In this document: piece after piece, positions 56,064-64,000 of the stretch
How positions within the stretch are numbered: position 1 is the stretch's first letter
How the letters are laid out: each line of letters opens with the position of its first letter
Assembly (NCBI RefSeq): GCF_900188225.1
Contig: NZ_FZOC01000002.1
Location: 180,175 to 244,174 of the forward strand
Origin: Humidesulfovibrio mexicanus
Lineage (GTDB): Bacteria; Desulfobacterota; Desulfovibrionia; Desulfovibrionales; Desulfovibrionaceae
Reading direction: 5' to 3'
Length of the DNA: 64,000 bases
The notes under the pieces: model-generated
Databases searched by the model: none
Told to the model about the DNA's origin: nothing
What the model saw: only the letters and a program-made list of their open reading frames with translations
Translations under genes and position numbers: made by a program

Positions 56064-56153
56064 TGGCGGAGACGGTGAGATTCGAACTCACGGAAGGCTT
56101 GCACCTTCGTCGGTTTTCAAGACCGATCCATTAAACCGCTCTGGCACGTCTCC
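56064..56153 (-). tRNA. tRNA-Ser (anticodon UGA)
   Basis: A 90-nt class II tRNA on the minus strand. The 5' acceptor strand GGAGACG (56153-56147) pairs with CGTCTCC, followed by G and an encoded CCA (56064-56066). The anticodon loop CTTGAAA gives anticodon TGA, the variable arm is long as in serine tRNAs, and the T-loop is GTTCGAATC. Confidence 0.96.
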
Positions 56154-56371
56154 CAAAAAGCACTATTTGCAGAGCTTTTCCTCACAGCCGGGGCTGCTCG
56201 GCCGCATGTGCGTCTGCGCGCAGGGGCCGCTGTCTGCCTCCGTCCCTGCGCGAGACAGTAGGTGCCAAAACGCCGCGGTCAAGTCAATGCGGCCGGTACG
56301 TTTTCGGGGAAATTGGCGACTTGCCTTTTGCCTTGCCAATGCTCGATGATTTTGATGAAATGCAAGGGTGG

Positions 56372-56399
56372 TAAAGATGCCTTTCAGCGCGGCCGAAGA
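56372..56399 (+). promoter_or_regulatory. Candidate sigma-28 promoter of the H-NOX chemoreceptor
   Basis: TAAA (56372-56375), 16 bases, GCCGAAGA (56392-56399), one base longer than the ideal spacing but similar to the flagellin promoter. It lies 51 bases before the start. Confidence 0.4.
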
Positions 56400-56450
56400 G
56401 CATTGCACCATACGCCTTGCACATATGTCGTTTCCCCCAAGGAGCGCAGA

Positions 56451-58544
56451 ATGAAGTCGCAGCAGCAGATTCCTCCGGCGCCAGCCCTGTGGGCCATTGG
56501 CGTCGTCGGCTCGGTCCTGATTCTGGGAACATTTTTTTCCGCCAATCTCTACGCGGCGCTGGGCATGTCGGTCATCTGCCTGGGGCTGGGTGGGTACCTG
56601 GCCTCCAAACAGGGGGGCGGAGCCGAGCAGCTCAAGGCCGGGCTGGAACGCATCATGTCCCGCAAGCGCGACTTTCTTTTCGACGAGGTGCGTGGCTGGC
56701 GGGAGCACGGGGAACTGCCCGCCTTGGTGAGCGAGGCGCTGGAGTACAACATGCGTCGCCGCGAGTTCTACCGGGGCGCGGTGCAGGCCGTGGGAACCCC
56801 GTTCCTCCTGTGCGATGCGGGCGGCGTCATCACCCACGTCAGCAAGTCCATGCTCGGCCTGCTCAAGAAGACCGAGGCCGACGTGCAGGGAAAAACCGTG
56901 TCCGAGGCGTTTTATAACAAGAAGGGCGTGTCCATAACCGAGCGGGTCATCTCCGAAAAAAAGGACGTCTCCCAGGAGGTGCGCCTTGATTTCTGGGACG
57001 GCCGTTCCGCCGACGTGCTGGCCATAGTGAACTGCTTTCGCGGGGTTGGGGGCGAGGTGCTCGGCGCGGTGGTCTGCTTGACGGATCTTGCCGAGGTGAA
57101 GGAGCAGCAGCGCACCCTGCAGAAGCAGCAGGAGCAGGCCATGCGGGTGGGCAACTCCATCAACGACCTGGCGCAGCGCGTGGCCAGCGCCTCGGAGGAG
57201 CTCTCCGCCAGCGCCGACGAGCAGGCCAAGGGCGCCAATCGCCAAAAGGCGCAGACCGAAAGCGTCTCCACCGCCATGGAGCAGATGACCGCCACCGTGC
57301 TTGAGGTGGCGCAGAACGCCACCCAGTCCTCAGAGGCCGCGTCCACGGCGAGCAAGGCGGCCGGCGACGGCGTGGCGCTTGTGCGGGAAAGCGTGACCGG
57401 CATCAACCAGGTGGCCGAGAGTTCCCGCAAACTGGCGCAGGTGCTGGAACAGCTCAATTCCCAGGCCGCCGAGATCGACCGCATCATCAACGTCATCAAC
57501 GACATTGCCGACCAGACCAACCTGCTGGCCTTGAACGCCGCCATTGAGGCCGCGCGCGCGGGCGATGCGGGCCGGGGCTTCGCCGTGGTGGCCGACGAGG
57601 TGCGCAAGCTCGCGGAAAAGACCATGACCGCCACCAAGGAGGTCGAGAACTCCATCCGCGAGATACAGGAGCGCAGCCACAACGCCGTTTCCACCATGCG
57701 CGAGACCGAGCAGCAGGTGGAGGTGAGCACGGAGCTTTCCAACCGCACGGGACAGGCCCTGGAAGAGATCATGCGCCGCATCGACGACGTGACCGCCCGT
57801 GTGGCGCAGATCGCCACTGCCGCAGAGGAGCAGTCCTCGGCCGCAGAGGAGATCAACCGGAACATCGAGGACATCGCGGGCATCGCCAAAGAGGCGGAGG
57901 AGGGGGCGGACCAGTCGGCCTCGGCCACGCGGGAACTGGCCGAGCTGGCCCAGAACCTGTTGCAGCTGTCCATGACCTTCAGCGCCACCAAGACCGACGA
58001 GAGCCGCTTGCGCAGCTCCAGCGGACAGATGAAAGGCATTCTGCCCAAGCTGATGCACGATTTCGTGGGCGTCAAATACGGGCAGGCCGTGCTGGCCAAG
58101 GTGAACGAGACCATGGGCAACCCCATGTTCCTGCCCACCAGCAGCTATCCGGACCAGGTGCTCCGCCAGATGGCCGAAATTGTCGCCCGCGAGACCGGCA
58201 AGGAGGAGCGGTCGGTTTTTGTCGAGCTGGGACGCTACACCATCGGCCAGTTCCACAAGATGTACAAGCCCTACTTCAAGGCCGGCAACTTGAAGGACTT
58301 CCTGCTGACCATGAACCAGACCCACGCGGATCTGACCAAGGCTTTGCCCGGCATCGTGCCGCCGCGCTTCAGCTACGAGGACCGCGGCAAGAAGCTGACC
58401 ATGATCTACAAGTCGCGCCGGGGCTACCAGCACTATTTCGAGGGCATTCTGCGCGGCGCGGCCGAGTTCTACAAGACCCGCGCGGAGATCACCGTGCAGG
58501 TGCAGGACGCCGAGACCGCCCGGGCCGAGATCGTCTTCCCGTAG
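56451..58544 (+). CDS. Methyl-accepting chemotaxis protein with a C-terminal H-NOX domain
   Basis: A 697-aa chemoreceptor. Order: two adjacent N-terminal hydrophobic segments (about 12-50), a cytoplasmic PAS-like domain (about 105-215), the MCP signalling coiled coil (about 225-510, hairpin tip '[37 protein letters not shown]'), then an H-NOX domain starting at Met527 ('[14 protein letters not shown]'). The proximal haem ligand His625 is residue 99 of that domain, and Tyr653-X-Ser655-X-Arg657 forms the YxSxR haem-propionate motif. Tyr662 aligns with the oxygen-stabilising tyrosine of the thermophile Tar4H H-NOX, pointing to O2 as well as NO sensing. AAGGAG lies six bases before ATG 56451. Haem binding itself is inferred. 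Confidence 0.92.
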   Translation: MKSQQQIPPAPALWAIGVVGSVLILGTFFSANLYAALGMSVICLGLGGYLASKQGGGAEQLKAGLERIMSRKRDFLFDEVRGWREHGELPALVSEALEYNMRRREFYRGAVQAVGTPFLLCDAGGVITHVSKSMLGLLKKTEADVQGKTVSEAFYNKKGVSITERVISEKKDVSQEVRLDFWDGRSADVLAIVNCFRGVGGEVLGAVVCLTDLAEVKEQQRTLQKQQEQAMRVGNSINDLAQRVASASEELSASADEQAKGANRQKAQTESVSTAMEQMTATVLEVAQNATQSSEAASTASKAAGDGVALVRESVTGINQVAESSRKLAQVLEQLNSQAAEIDRIINVINDIADQTNLLALNAAIEAARAGDAGRGFAVVADEVRKLAEKTMTATKEVENSIREIQERSHNAVSTMRETEQQVEVSTELSNRTGQALEEIMRRIDDVTARVAQIATAAEEQSSAAEEINRNIEDIAGIAKEAEEGADQSASATRELAELAQNLLQLSMTFSATKTDESRLRSSSGQMKGILPKLMHDFVGVKYGQAVLAKVNETMGNPMFLPTSSYPDQVLRQMAEIVARETGKEERSVFVELGRYTIGQFHKMYKPYFKAGNLKDFLLTMNQTHADLTKALPGIVPPRFSYEDRGKKLTMIYKSRRGYQHYFEGILRGAAEFYKTRAEITVQVQDAETARAEIVFP

Positions 58545-58564
58545 GCGCGTTGGCGCACGAGCGC

Positions 58565-58608
58565 AAAAAAAATCCCCCGGCGGTCCAAGGTGGACCGCCG
58601 GGGGATTT
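58565..58608. terminator. Bidirectional terminator between the chemoreceptor and the DedA gene
   Basis: A long inverted repeat, ATCCCCCGGCGGTCCA (58572-58587) with its complement (58591-58606), flanked by eight A on the left and TTTT on the right. Confidence 0.9.
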
Positions 58609-58629
58609 TGGTTGCAGCCAGAACCTGCG

Positions 58630-59262
58630 CTATTCGGCCGACTCCGCCCGCATGGCGCGCCTGCGCTTGAGCTTGTACCAGACATACCAGGCGATGGTGA
58701 GCGCCAACATGCCGACGATGAGCCCATCGAACTGATGGCGATAGGCGTGGACCATTTCCCAGTTCTCGCGCAGCTTGAAGCCGCAGTAGAGCAGAAAGCC
58801 GTTCCACAGGGTGGCCCCGGCCGTGGTGGCGATGGCGAAGGGCCAGAAGCGCATTTTCCCGATGCCGGCCGGAATGGACACCAGGTGCCGCACCACCGGG
58901 ATGAAGCGGCTGGCGAACAGCGTCCAGGAGCTGCCCTTGCGCTGGAAGAAACGCTCGGTCATCTCCAGGTCGTGCACGTCCAGCAGGAGGTATTTGCCCA
59001 CCTTGAGCACGAAGGGTCTGCCCCCATAGTAGCCCATGAGGTAGGAGATGTAGGAGCCGAAGAAGGAGCCTGCGCTGGTGACCAGAAGCGCCTCGAACAT
59101 TCCCCACTTCCCGTCGGCCACCAGGAAGCCCACGAAGGGCATCACGGCCTCGCTGGGCACGGGGGCGATCATGCTTTCCAGCGCCATGAGCAGGGCGGCC
59201 CCGGCGTAGCCGGTGGTCTCCAGCACGGTAATGGCGAAATGTGAAATGGCTTCTGTGAGCAC
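58630..59262 (-). CDS. DedA family membrane protein
   Basis: A 210-aa inner-membrane protein with about five hydrophobic segments. DedA features include 'ESMIAPVPSEAVMPFVGFL' in the re-entrant loop, 'GSYISYLMGYYGGRPFVLK' and 'FASRFIPVVRHLVSIPAGIGKM' with the conserved Arg and Pro residues. DedA proteins support membrane potential and lipid-carrier flipping. GTG 59262 has GGAGG eight bases upstream. It lies 70 bases after the GH57 gene on the same strand. Confidence 0.9.
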   Translation of the reverse strand: MLTEAISHFAITVLETTGYAGAALLMALESMIAPVPSEAVMPFVGFLVADGKWGMFEALLVTSAGSFFGSYISYLMGYYGGRPFVLKVGKYLLLDVHDLEMTERFFQRKGSSWTLFASRFIPVVRHLVSIPAGIGKMRFWPFAIATTAGATLWNGFLLYCGFKLRENWEMVHAYRHQFDGLIVGMLALTIAWYVWYKLKRRRAMRAESAE

Positions 59263-59332
59263 GCGATGATCCTCCGTCTGGTGTGTGGCGTTCCGGGGCT
59301 CTACCCCGGCAAGGGCGTAAGGGCAAGCGGCG

Positions 59333-61582
59333 TCAGCGCGGCGCAAACCCCAGAGCCAGGCCCGCGGCGCAGGCGGATGGCTCGTCCTTGAGGCGTTCCC
59401 AGTACAGGTTTTGCGCGGCGAACAGGTTCGGTTCAAGCCCCACTCCGGCGGCGTGTTCGAGCATCCTGCGCACGTTGCGGCAGTCCGGGGCGGGGGCGTT
59501 CAGCAGGCGCACAAGTTCGCGGCCCACGCGTTGGGACAGCAGCCCCCGCTCCGGGTGCTCGCGGCCCCTGTCCTTGAGGAAGGCGAGGAAATCCCTCGCG
59601 GCGGGCACTTCTCCCATGATCCACTGCCAGGCCAGGGCGGACCAAAGACGATCCCAGCATTCGCCGCCGGTCTGGGTCTGCTGGGCCTCGCGGAAGGGCA
59701 GGAACAGGTGCGCCCCCAGTTGGGACTCCGCGACCTGCTGGGTCCAGCTTTCTTCCTCCACGCGGCGCACCCAGGCCAGGGCCAGGGCCTGCCGCTTGCC
59801 CCATGGAATGTAGGCGGCGGGAATGCACTTGGCCGCCGTTCCATCCACGCGCACGCACCCGGCGAAGGGGTCTCCGCCCTCGGGCAGCTCCCAGGCCCAG
59901 GCGTGTTCGTCCGCGCCGCTCTCCCTGGTCCAGGTGATGCTGGCCCGGCCGCTGCGCGCGCCCTGTCCGCCCTGGGCTTCCGCGCGCACCCGCACGCCAA
60001 GCCCCGGCCAGGTCACGGAGGCCTCGTCACCGACGGCGGGCAGGCGTCCCTCGGCCCACAGGCGAATGAGCGCCTGGGCCAGGATGGTCTCCGCGCTCTC
60101 GCGGCGCGGCCGAACCTCCTGGTTCCACAGGTCGTGCCCGCTGCCCAGAGCCGGGTCGTTGCTGCTGGCCTGGCCGATGTGCGAAAGCAACAGCGGCTCC
60201 AGATCGTCCAGGCCGGTGCGCTGGGCAAGCTGCATGGCGCGCAGCGCGAAGGTCAGGGCGTTCAACGGTTCGATGCGCCCCAAGTCATCGAAGAACCAGG
60301 CGCAACTGGCGAAGGAGGACAGGGCCCACTTCTGCATGGTGAGCAGTTTCCAGGCCGTGTCCTGCTTGGCCGCGGTGAGTCCAGGGCGCATGTGCGCCTG
60401 GGCGAAGTCCGCCTCGCTTTCCAGGCCGGAGAGCACGCGTCCGTACGATACCAGCGCGTCCTCCGCATCGCGGAAGAGCCTGGCCCCCAGGTTCGCGTAG
60501 TGCGCGTCGATGCGGGCCTTGACGGCGTTCAGCCCGTCGCGCAGCGGGCCGCGCCAGCTTTGGTTCCAGCCGGGGCGGTGTTCGGCGCAGCAGCCGCAGT
60601 CCGACCGCCAGCGCTCCACCCCGTGGACGCAGCTCCAGGAGCTGTTCTCGTGGATGCGCACCCGCCGCCGGGGCGGGTTCTGCGCCAGGTAGGCGGCGTA
60701 GTTGGTCAGCGCCACCCCTTCCGCCCCGGCCCGGGCCTGGGACAGGGCGAAGGCCAGGGCCATTTCCCCGAACTTGAAGTGGTGCCCGTAGGTTTCGCCG
60801 TCCGTGGCCAGGGCGAGCAGCCCCTCGCCGGTCATGGAGGAAAGGCGCCCCCAGAACATGTCCCCGTGCCGCAGCAACCCCTCGAAGGCCACGGCCTGGG
60901 AAAGGGGGCCGTTGTAAAAGTATACGGCGATGCTGCGCCCTTCCGGCAATTCCACCAGGTAGGGTTCACGGATGTCCAGGTCGCCTTCATGGGCGGGGGA
61001 CCAGTTCTCCTGTCCAACATCGGCAACCTCGCGCGCCTGGCGCGGGGCCAGGATGGTGAAGCGCACGCCCGCCTGGGCGAGCAGCTCCAGGGTGCGGCTG
61101 TCCACGGCCGCCTCGGAGAGCCACATGCCCTCTGCCGGGCGCTTGAAGCGTGCCTCGAAGTCCGAAAGTGCCCAGGCGATTTCCGCGCGCTTGTCCAGGT
61201 CCGTGGCCAGCGGCATGATGACGTGGTGGTAGATCTGCGCGATGGCGTTGCCGTGCCCCAGGCGTTCGCGGCTGGCGCGGTCGCCCTCCAGCACGCGGGC
61301 GTACGTTTCAGGGGCGCCATGCTCCATCCAGCGCAGCAGCGTGGGGCCGAAATTAAAGCTCATGTATTCGAAACAGTTCATGATTTCTATGATTTGGCCC
61401 TGGCCGTCCAGCCGCCTGGCCCAGGCCAGGGGGGCGTAGCTCTCGGCGCAGATGCGTTCGTTCCAGTGCGCGACCGGGGCGGCGCTGCCCTCTGGAAAAA
61501 TGGTGTCCATCCAGGGGTCTTCCCTGGGGGGTTGGTAGAAATGGCCGTGTATGCAGAGCTTCTTTCCGTTGTCGGCGTTCAT
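59333..61582 (-). CDS. Glycoside hydrolase family 57-like protein (DUF3536)
   Basis: A 749-aa cytoplasmic protein. The N-terminal half looks like a GH57 catalytic barrel: 'CIHGHFYQPPREDPW' (the conserved His-Gly-His), 'WNERICAESY', 'GMWLSEAAVDSRTLELLAQAG' with the Glu/Asp positions, and 'ALATDGETYGHHFKFGEMA'. The C-terminal half matches the DUF3536 region. GH57 enzymes act on alpha-glucans such as glycogen; no glycogen genes are nearby. ATG 61582 has AAGGGGG upstream; the frame extends another 11 codons. Confidence 0.87.
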   Translation of the reverse strand: MNADNGKKLCIHGHFYQPPREDPWMDTIFPEGSAAPVAHWNERICAESYAPLAWARRLDGQGQIIEIMNCFEYMSFNFGPTLLRWMEHGAPETYARVLEGDRASRERLGHGNAIAQIYHHVIMPLATDLDKRAEIAWALSDFEARFKRPAEGMWLSEAAVDSRTLELLAQAGVRFTILAPRQAREVADVGQENWSPAHEGDLDIREPYLVELPEGRSIAVYFYNGPLSQAVAFEGLLRHGDMFWGRLSSMTGEGLLALATDGETYGHHFKFGEMALAFALSQARAGAEGVALTNYAAYLAQNPPRRRVRIHENSSWSCVHGVERWRSDCGCCAEHRPGWNQSWRGPLRDGLNAVKARIDAHYANLGARLFRDAEDALVSYGRVLSGLESEADFAQAHMRPGLTAAKQDTAWKLLTMQKWALSSFASCAWFFDDLGRIEPLNALTFALRAMQLAQRTGLDDLEPLLLSHIGQASSNDPALGSGHDLWNQEVRPRRESAETILAQALIRLWAEGRLPAVGDEASVTWPGLGVRVRAEAQGGQGARSGRASITWTRESGADEHAWAWELPEGGDPFAGCVRVDGTAAKCIPAAYIPWGKRQALALAWVRRVEEESWTQQVAESQLGAHLFLPFREAQQTQTGGECWDRLWSALAWQWIMGEVPAARDFLAFLKDRGREHPERGLLSQRVGRELVRLLNAPAPDCRNVRRMLEHAAGVGLEPNLFAAQNLYWERLKDEPSACAAGLALGFAPR

Positions 61583-61755
61583 GGCGACCCCCTTGGCGGT
61601 TGGCTGTCCATGCACCTCCTACCCTGCCCGGCGAACCGGGGCAAGGGGACGAAGAGCGTGAACCTTGCGCTGCGGCTGGTCGACATTTCCCCTCATACGG
61701 ATTATGTCCGGCATAGCATTGGACCCCCGCAACCCCCGCCGCCAGGAGGCCGCCC

Positions 61756-62424
61756 ATGCCCGACTCCCCGTCAAGACGCGCTCCGTTCCGGGCTGGCCTC
61801 GCAGCCGCGCTCGCCGGCCTGCTTCTGTGCGCAGCTTTTTCCCTTGGGGCCTATGCTGCGGATGTGGAGTCCATCGGGCACGTGAGCCGCGCCCAGGGGC
61901 TTTCCTTCGCCGTGCGCGGAGCCAACCTGCGCGCCCTGGAGCGCAATTCCCTCGTCGGCCGCGATGACGTGCTCAAGACCGGTCCCGGCTCAAGGCTGGA
62001 GATTGTCCTGCTGGACGAAACCCGGCTTGCCCTGGGAGCGGACACGGTGTTCGGCGTGGAGCGCTATGGGCTTGGACGGCGGGGCGGCGGCGTGCTGTTC
62101 AAGCTGGACAAGGGGAGCTTCCGCCTGGTCACCGGCGGCATGGAGGCGACGCGCGAGGTGGCGTTCGAGGTGGCGACTCCGCTTGGGGTCGTGGGGGTTC
62201 TTGGCGCGGACTTCTGGGCCGGGCTTCTGCTCGAGGGGGAGCTGGACGTGCTGCTTGTCTCGGGCAAGGGCGTCTCCGTGGTCACCGATGGTGGGCGAAC
62301 GGAGATCACGCGGCCCATGGAGGGGCTGAGCCTGAGTTCGCGAGCCGCTCCGCCTCCGGCCCCATCCATGTGGAGCCCGGACCGCCGCGAACGCGCGCTG
62401 CGCACGGTGGCCTTCGGCAAATAG
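61756..62424 (+). CDS. Exported FecR-domain protein
   Basis: A 222-aa protein with a signal peptide (AALAGLLLCAAFSLGAYA, cut near residue 35) and a FecR-like domain: 'DDVLKTGPGSRLEIVLLDETRLALGADTVFGV' and 'FEVATPLGVVGVLGADFW' follow the beta-rich FecR pattern. There is no membrane segment after the signal, so it is not a classical sigma regulator but a periplasmic FecR-domain protein. It is convergent with the LysR gene, only seven bases apart. Confidence 0.8.
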   Translation: MPDSPSRRAPFRAGLAAALAGLLLCAAFSLGAYAADVESIGHVSRAQGLSFAVRGANLRALERNSLVGRDDVLKTGPGSRLEIVLLDETRLALGADTVFGVERYGLGRRGGGVLFKLDKGSFRLVTGGMEATREVAFEVATPLGVVGVLGADFWAGLLLEGELDVLLVSGKGVSVVTDGGRTEITRPMEGLSLSSRAAPPPAPSMWSPDRRERALRTVAFGK

Positions 62425-62431
62425 CCGCGCC

Positions 62432-63313
62432 TTACGACCGCAGGCTTTCCACCAGCTCGCGCACGTGCACGGGCAGCTCATCGAAGTGCCGTACGCACAG
62501 GACCATGTTGCGGGTCACCCAGGAATCGGTGAGGCGCACCACGCGGATGTCGCGGGTCTCGCGGCAACGCTCGGCCGCGGTTTCCGGCATTACCGCCACG
62601 CCAATGCCGCGGGATACCATGTCGCCCACGGCATAGAAGTCGCGCAGACGCACCCTGTAGCTCATCTCCCTGCCCAGCCGGGCCGCGTGCCCTTCCAGAA
62701 AGCGCTGCAGCGGACTGTCCTCCGCCAGGCCGACGAAATCATACTTGAGCGCCTCGCCGAAGGCCGCCTGGCTGCGTCCGTCCAGGGGGTGCCCCGGCGG
62801 GGTCACCAGCACGAAGCTGAGTTTGCGGCAGGGAAAAATCTCCAGCGCTCCCGTGTCCGCGCTTTTGGCCATGACCCCCACATCCGCCTTGCCGTCCACG
62901 ATCTCCTGCACGATCTCCGTGGACAAACGCTCCTTGAGGTCGATGCTCACGTTGGGATGCTCGGCCAGATAGCCGGTAAGCAGGGCGGGCAGGAATTCCG
63001 TCATGGAGATGGTGTTGCTTAAAAGCCGCACATGCCCCCGGAGACCCGCCGCATACTCGCCCAGATCACCAAGCATACGCTCCCACTGGTCCAGCACGAT
63101 GCGCCCGTGATGCACGAGCGTGAGCCCCGCCTCCGTAGGCTTTACCCCCCGTCGGCCGCGGAGCAGAAGCGGCACGCCGAGAAGCTCCTCCATGTTGCGG
63201 ATGCGCGCGCTGGCCGAGGCCAATGCCAAGTGCGAGTGCTCCGCTCCTCCGGTGATGCTGCCGCTGTCCGCGATGTTCAGGAACAAACGCAGATCGGTCA
63301 GGTCAAAGGACAT
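62432..63313 (-). CDS. LysR-family transcriptional regulator
   Basis: A 293-aa regulator. The winged helix-turn-helix (about 3-62) reads 'TDLRLFLNIADSGSITGGAEHSHLALASASARIRNMEELLGVPLLLRG', with a linker and a periplasmic-binding-like effector domain after it. ATG 63313 has GGAGGAG five to six bases upstream. No divergent metabolic gene shares its promoter region apart from the small lipoprotein, so its target is unknown. Confidence 0.92.
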   Translation of the reverse strand: MSFDLTDLRLFLNIADSGSITGGAEHSHLALASASARIRNMEELLGVPLLLRGRRGVKPTEAGLTLVHHGRIVLDQWERMLGDLGEYAAGLRGHVRLLSNTISMTEFLPALLTGYLAEHPNVSIDLKERLSTEIVQEIVDGKADVGVMAKSADTGALEIFPCRKLSFVLVTPPGHPLDGRSQAAFGEALKYDFVGLAEDSPLQRFLEGHAARLGREMSYRVRLRDFYAVGDMVSRGIGVAVMPETAAERCRETRDIRVVRLTDSWVTRNMVLCVRHFDELPVHVRELVESLRS

Positions 63314-63476
63314 CGCGTCTCCTCCAGGCAATGGGGAAATACAGCCTTCGTCAGAAACGAAGGTCTACTCAAAATCTTTCACATTTACAACAAGCCAGCT
63401 TGTGGCACATTTGCGCCGTGGGCGGCTTGAAGCCGCCACCGACCACACCCGTCCATTCGCAGAGGAGGAGCACGCC

Positions 63477-63734
63477 ATGAGAGTTGACAGAGCAAGCCTC
63501 GCCTTCGCCCGTGTCTGCTTTTTTGTCATGCTTTTCGTCAGCACCGCCTGCGCCAGGTTGGACGCCCTCGCCTCGACGGAGCAGGGCGCCGTGGCTGCGC
63601 CCGCGGTCGTCGAGCAACTGCCGCTGCAGGCGGCTGTGAACGCCGAGCAGCTGCGCGAGCTGGAGAGTAAGCTCGCGGCGTGCGCGGCCCCGGTTGCGTC
63701 GAATCTGGAATACGGGTCGGCGTACTGGGATTAG
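63477..63734 (+). CDS. Small lipoprotein of unknown function
   Basis: An 85-aa protein. A lipobox-like 'FVSTAC' (Cys near residue 25) follows a hydrophobic signal, so it is probably lipid-anchored. The mature part is Ala/Glu/Leu-rich, helical, with one more Cys near the end. ATG 63477 has GAGGAGGAG about seven bases upstream. It is divergent from the LysR gene across about 160 bases. Confidence 0.7.
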   Translation: MRVDRASLAFARVCFFVMLFVSTACARLDALASTEQGAVAAPAVVEQLPLQAAVNAEQLRELESKLAACAAPVASNLEYGSAYWD

Positions 63735-63806
63735 CCCTGCCCCCTCAACCCGCCGGGTGAGGCCGATGTCCCCGCTCCTCCCCATTCACCCGGCAGGACA
63801 ATGAAA

Positions 63807-63850
63807 GGCCCGGAGGGATGCACCTCCCTCCGGGCCGCTTTATCTTTCCT
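63807..63850 (+). terminator. Terminator after the small lipoprotein gene
   Basis: A 12-bp perfect stem (63807-63818 with 63825-63836) followed by GCTTTATCTTT. Confidence 0.75.
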
Positions 63851-63877
63851 CAATTGTGCCAGTTTCGTGCTCCGCAG

Positions 63878-63978
63878 GCCAGGGGCTTCGCGCCCCTGGA
63901 CCCGTGTGAACGGGAAAGGGCGACGCTGCAGTATTCCCCTATCCGGGGTTCCAAGGGGCCGGACAGGCCCCTTGGCCG
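63878..63978. repeat. Two adjacent palindromes at the right edge, possible dispersed repeat
   Basis: CCAGGGGC-TTCG-CGCCCCTGG at about 63880-63900 and CCAAGGGGCC-GGACA-GGCCCCTTGG at about 63951-63975 lie within 100 bases, joined by GC-rich sequence with no gene. Such paired CCCCTGG/CCAAGGGG hairpins resemble dispersed intergenic repeats, but a second copy is not in the window. Confidence 0.35.
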
Positions 63979-64000
63979 CCGGAGGCACACACGGGCACTT

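Noticed and set aside
53454..56153. Direct repeats of the tRNA-Ser 3' end flanking the AT-rich gene (attachment sites)
   Set aside because: No copy of the last 15-20 bases of the tRNA was found upstream around 53,450-53,720, and no integrase is present.
59411..61885. 824-codon open frame on the plus strand opposite the GH57 gene
   Set aside because: Antisense shadow of a clear GH57/DUF3536 protein; composition is unlike a real protein.
63400..63420. Sigma-54 promoter TGGCACATTTGCGC before the small lipoprotein
   Set aside because: The GG to GC spacing is one base short of the required -24/-12 distance.
63731..63988. Minus-strand frame at the right edge
   Set aside because: It crosses a strong terminator and two palindromes, and shows no protein motif.

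Overview
The window is a 64 kb stretch of GC-rich bacterial chromosome, densely packed with genes. The gene set points to an anaerobic, motile, formate- and glycine-metabolising Deltaproteobacterium of the Desulfovibrio type (Desulfovibrionales). The indicators are split two-subunit glycine decarboxylase, FdhE, a rubredoxin, ThyX, a TrpB2-type tryptophan synthase beta chain, NikR, FolE2, RNase J, an EF-G2 paralogue, flagellin/FliD/FliS, and an H-NOX chemoreceptor. This is inference from gene content; there is no rRNA in the window to settle it.

Layout. 1-5.9 kb: one-carbon and nucleotide metabolism (an AMMECR1-family protein cut by the left edge, purN, purU, uraA, upp). 6-13 kb: an OlsF-like two-domain acyltransferase, a PhoB-type response regulator, lon with an unusual basic tail, an FmdB-type zinc ribbon protein, hemC and a small helix-hairpin-helix protein. 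13-16.8 kb: a DksA-type regulator, a gene-poor stretch with two tandem terminator-bearing repeat units, dinB, fdhE and an Hpt protein. 16.9-19.8 kb: icd and, divergent from it, trpB2. trpB2 is preceded by a leader peptide with a Trp-Trp-Arg-Trp-Trp core and a textbook attenuator. 19.8-21.5 kb: a tRNA-like structured element, then a Tlde1/DUF2778-type L,D-transpeptidase-like toxin candidate overlapped by a gene for an exported protein (possible immunity protein). 21.5-26.3 kb: unknown proteins, an EAL-HDOD protein and an exported EF-hand protein. 26.4-31.2 kb: HtrA-like protease, htpX, thyX, a P-loop kinase-like protein and a zinc-dependent phospholipase C-like protein. 31.2-34.9 kb: fliC-fliD-fliS with a recognisable sigma-28 site before fliC and a sigma-54 site before fliD. 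34.9-39.5 kb: rnj, plsC and an EF-G2 gene. 39.7-46.7 kb: a DUF488 protein, a short unknown protein, a probable frameshifted pseudogene, then the gcvH-gcvPA-gcvPB-lpdA operon without gcvT. 47-52.4 kb: LemA/TPM pair, a methyltransferase, nikR-folE2, two miniature flagellar rod-like proteins, rubredoxin and a TetR regulator. 52.6-56.2 kb: a family 2 glycosyltransferase and a strikingly AT-rich membrane protein gene beside tRNA-Ser(UGA), the clearest sign of horizontal transfer. 56.4-63.7 kb: an MCP fused to a C-terminal H-NOX domain, a DedA protein, a GH57/DUF3536 protein, a FecR-domain protein, a LysR regulator and a small lipoprotein.

How the parts fit. purN/purU, the glycine cleavage genes and fdhE all sit on formate/tetrahydrofolate one-carbon traffic. 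The flagellin, filament cap, chaperone, rod-like proteins and chemoreceptor belong to motility. lon, htpX and the HtrA protease are protein quality control. The most notable regulatory structure is the trpL-attenuator-trpB2 unit, which identifies the downstream TrpB-like protein as a tryptophan-responsive gene. The most notable protein architecture is the MCP with a C-terminal H-NOX sensor.

Limits: all family calls are from reading motifs, with no database search. Starts were chosen from ribosome-binding sites, and doubtful ones are flagged.
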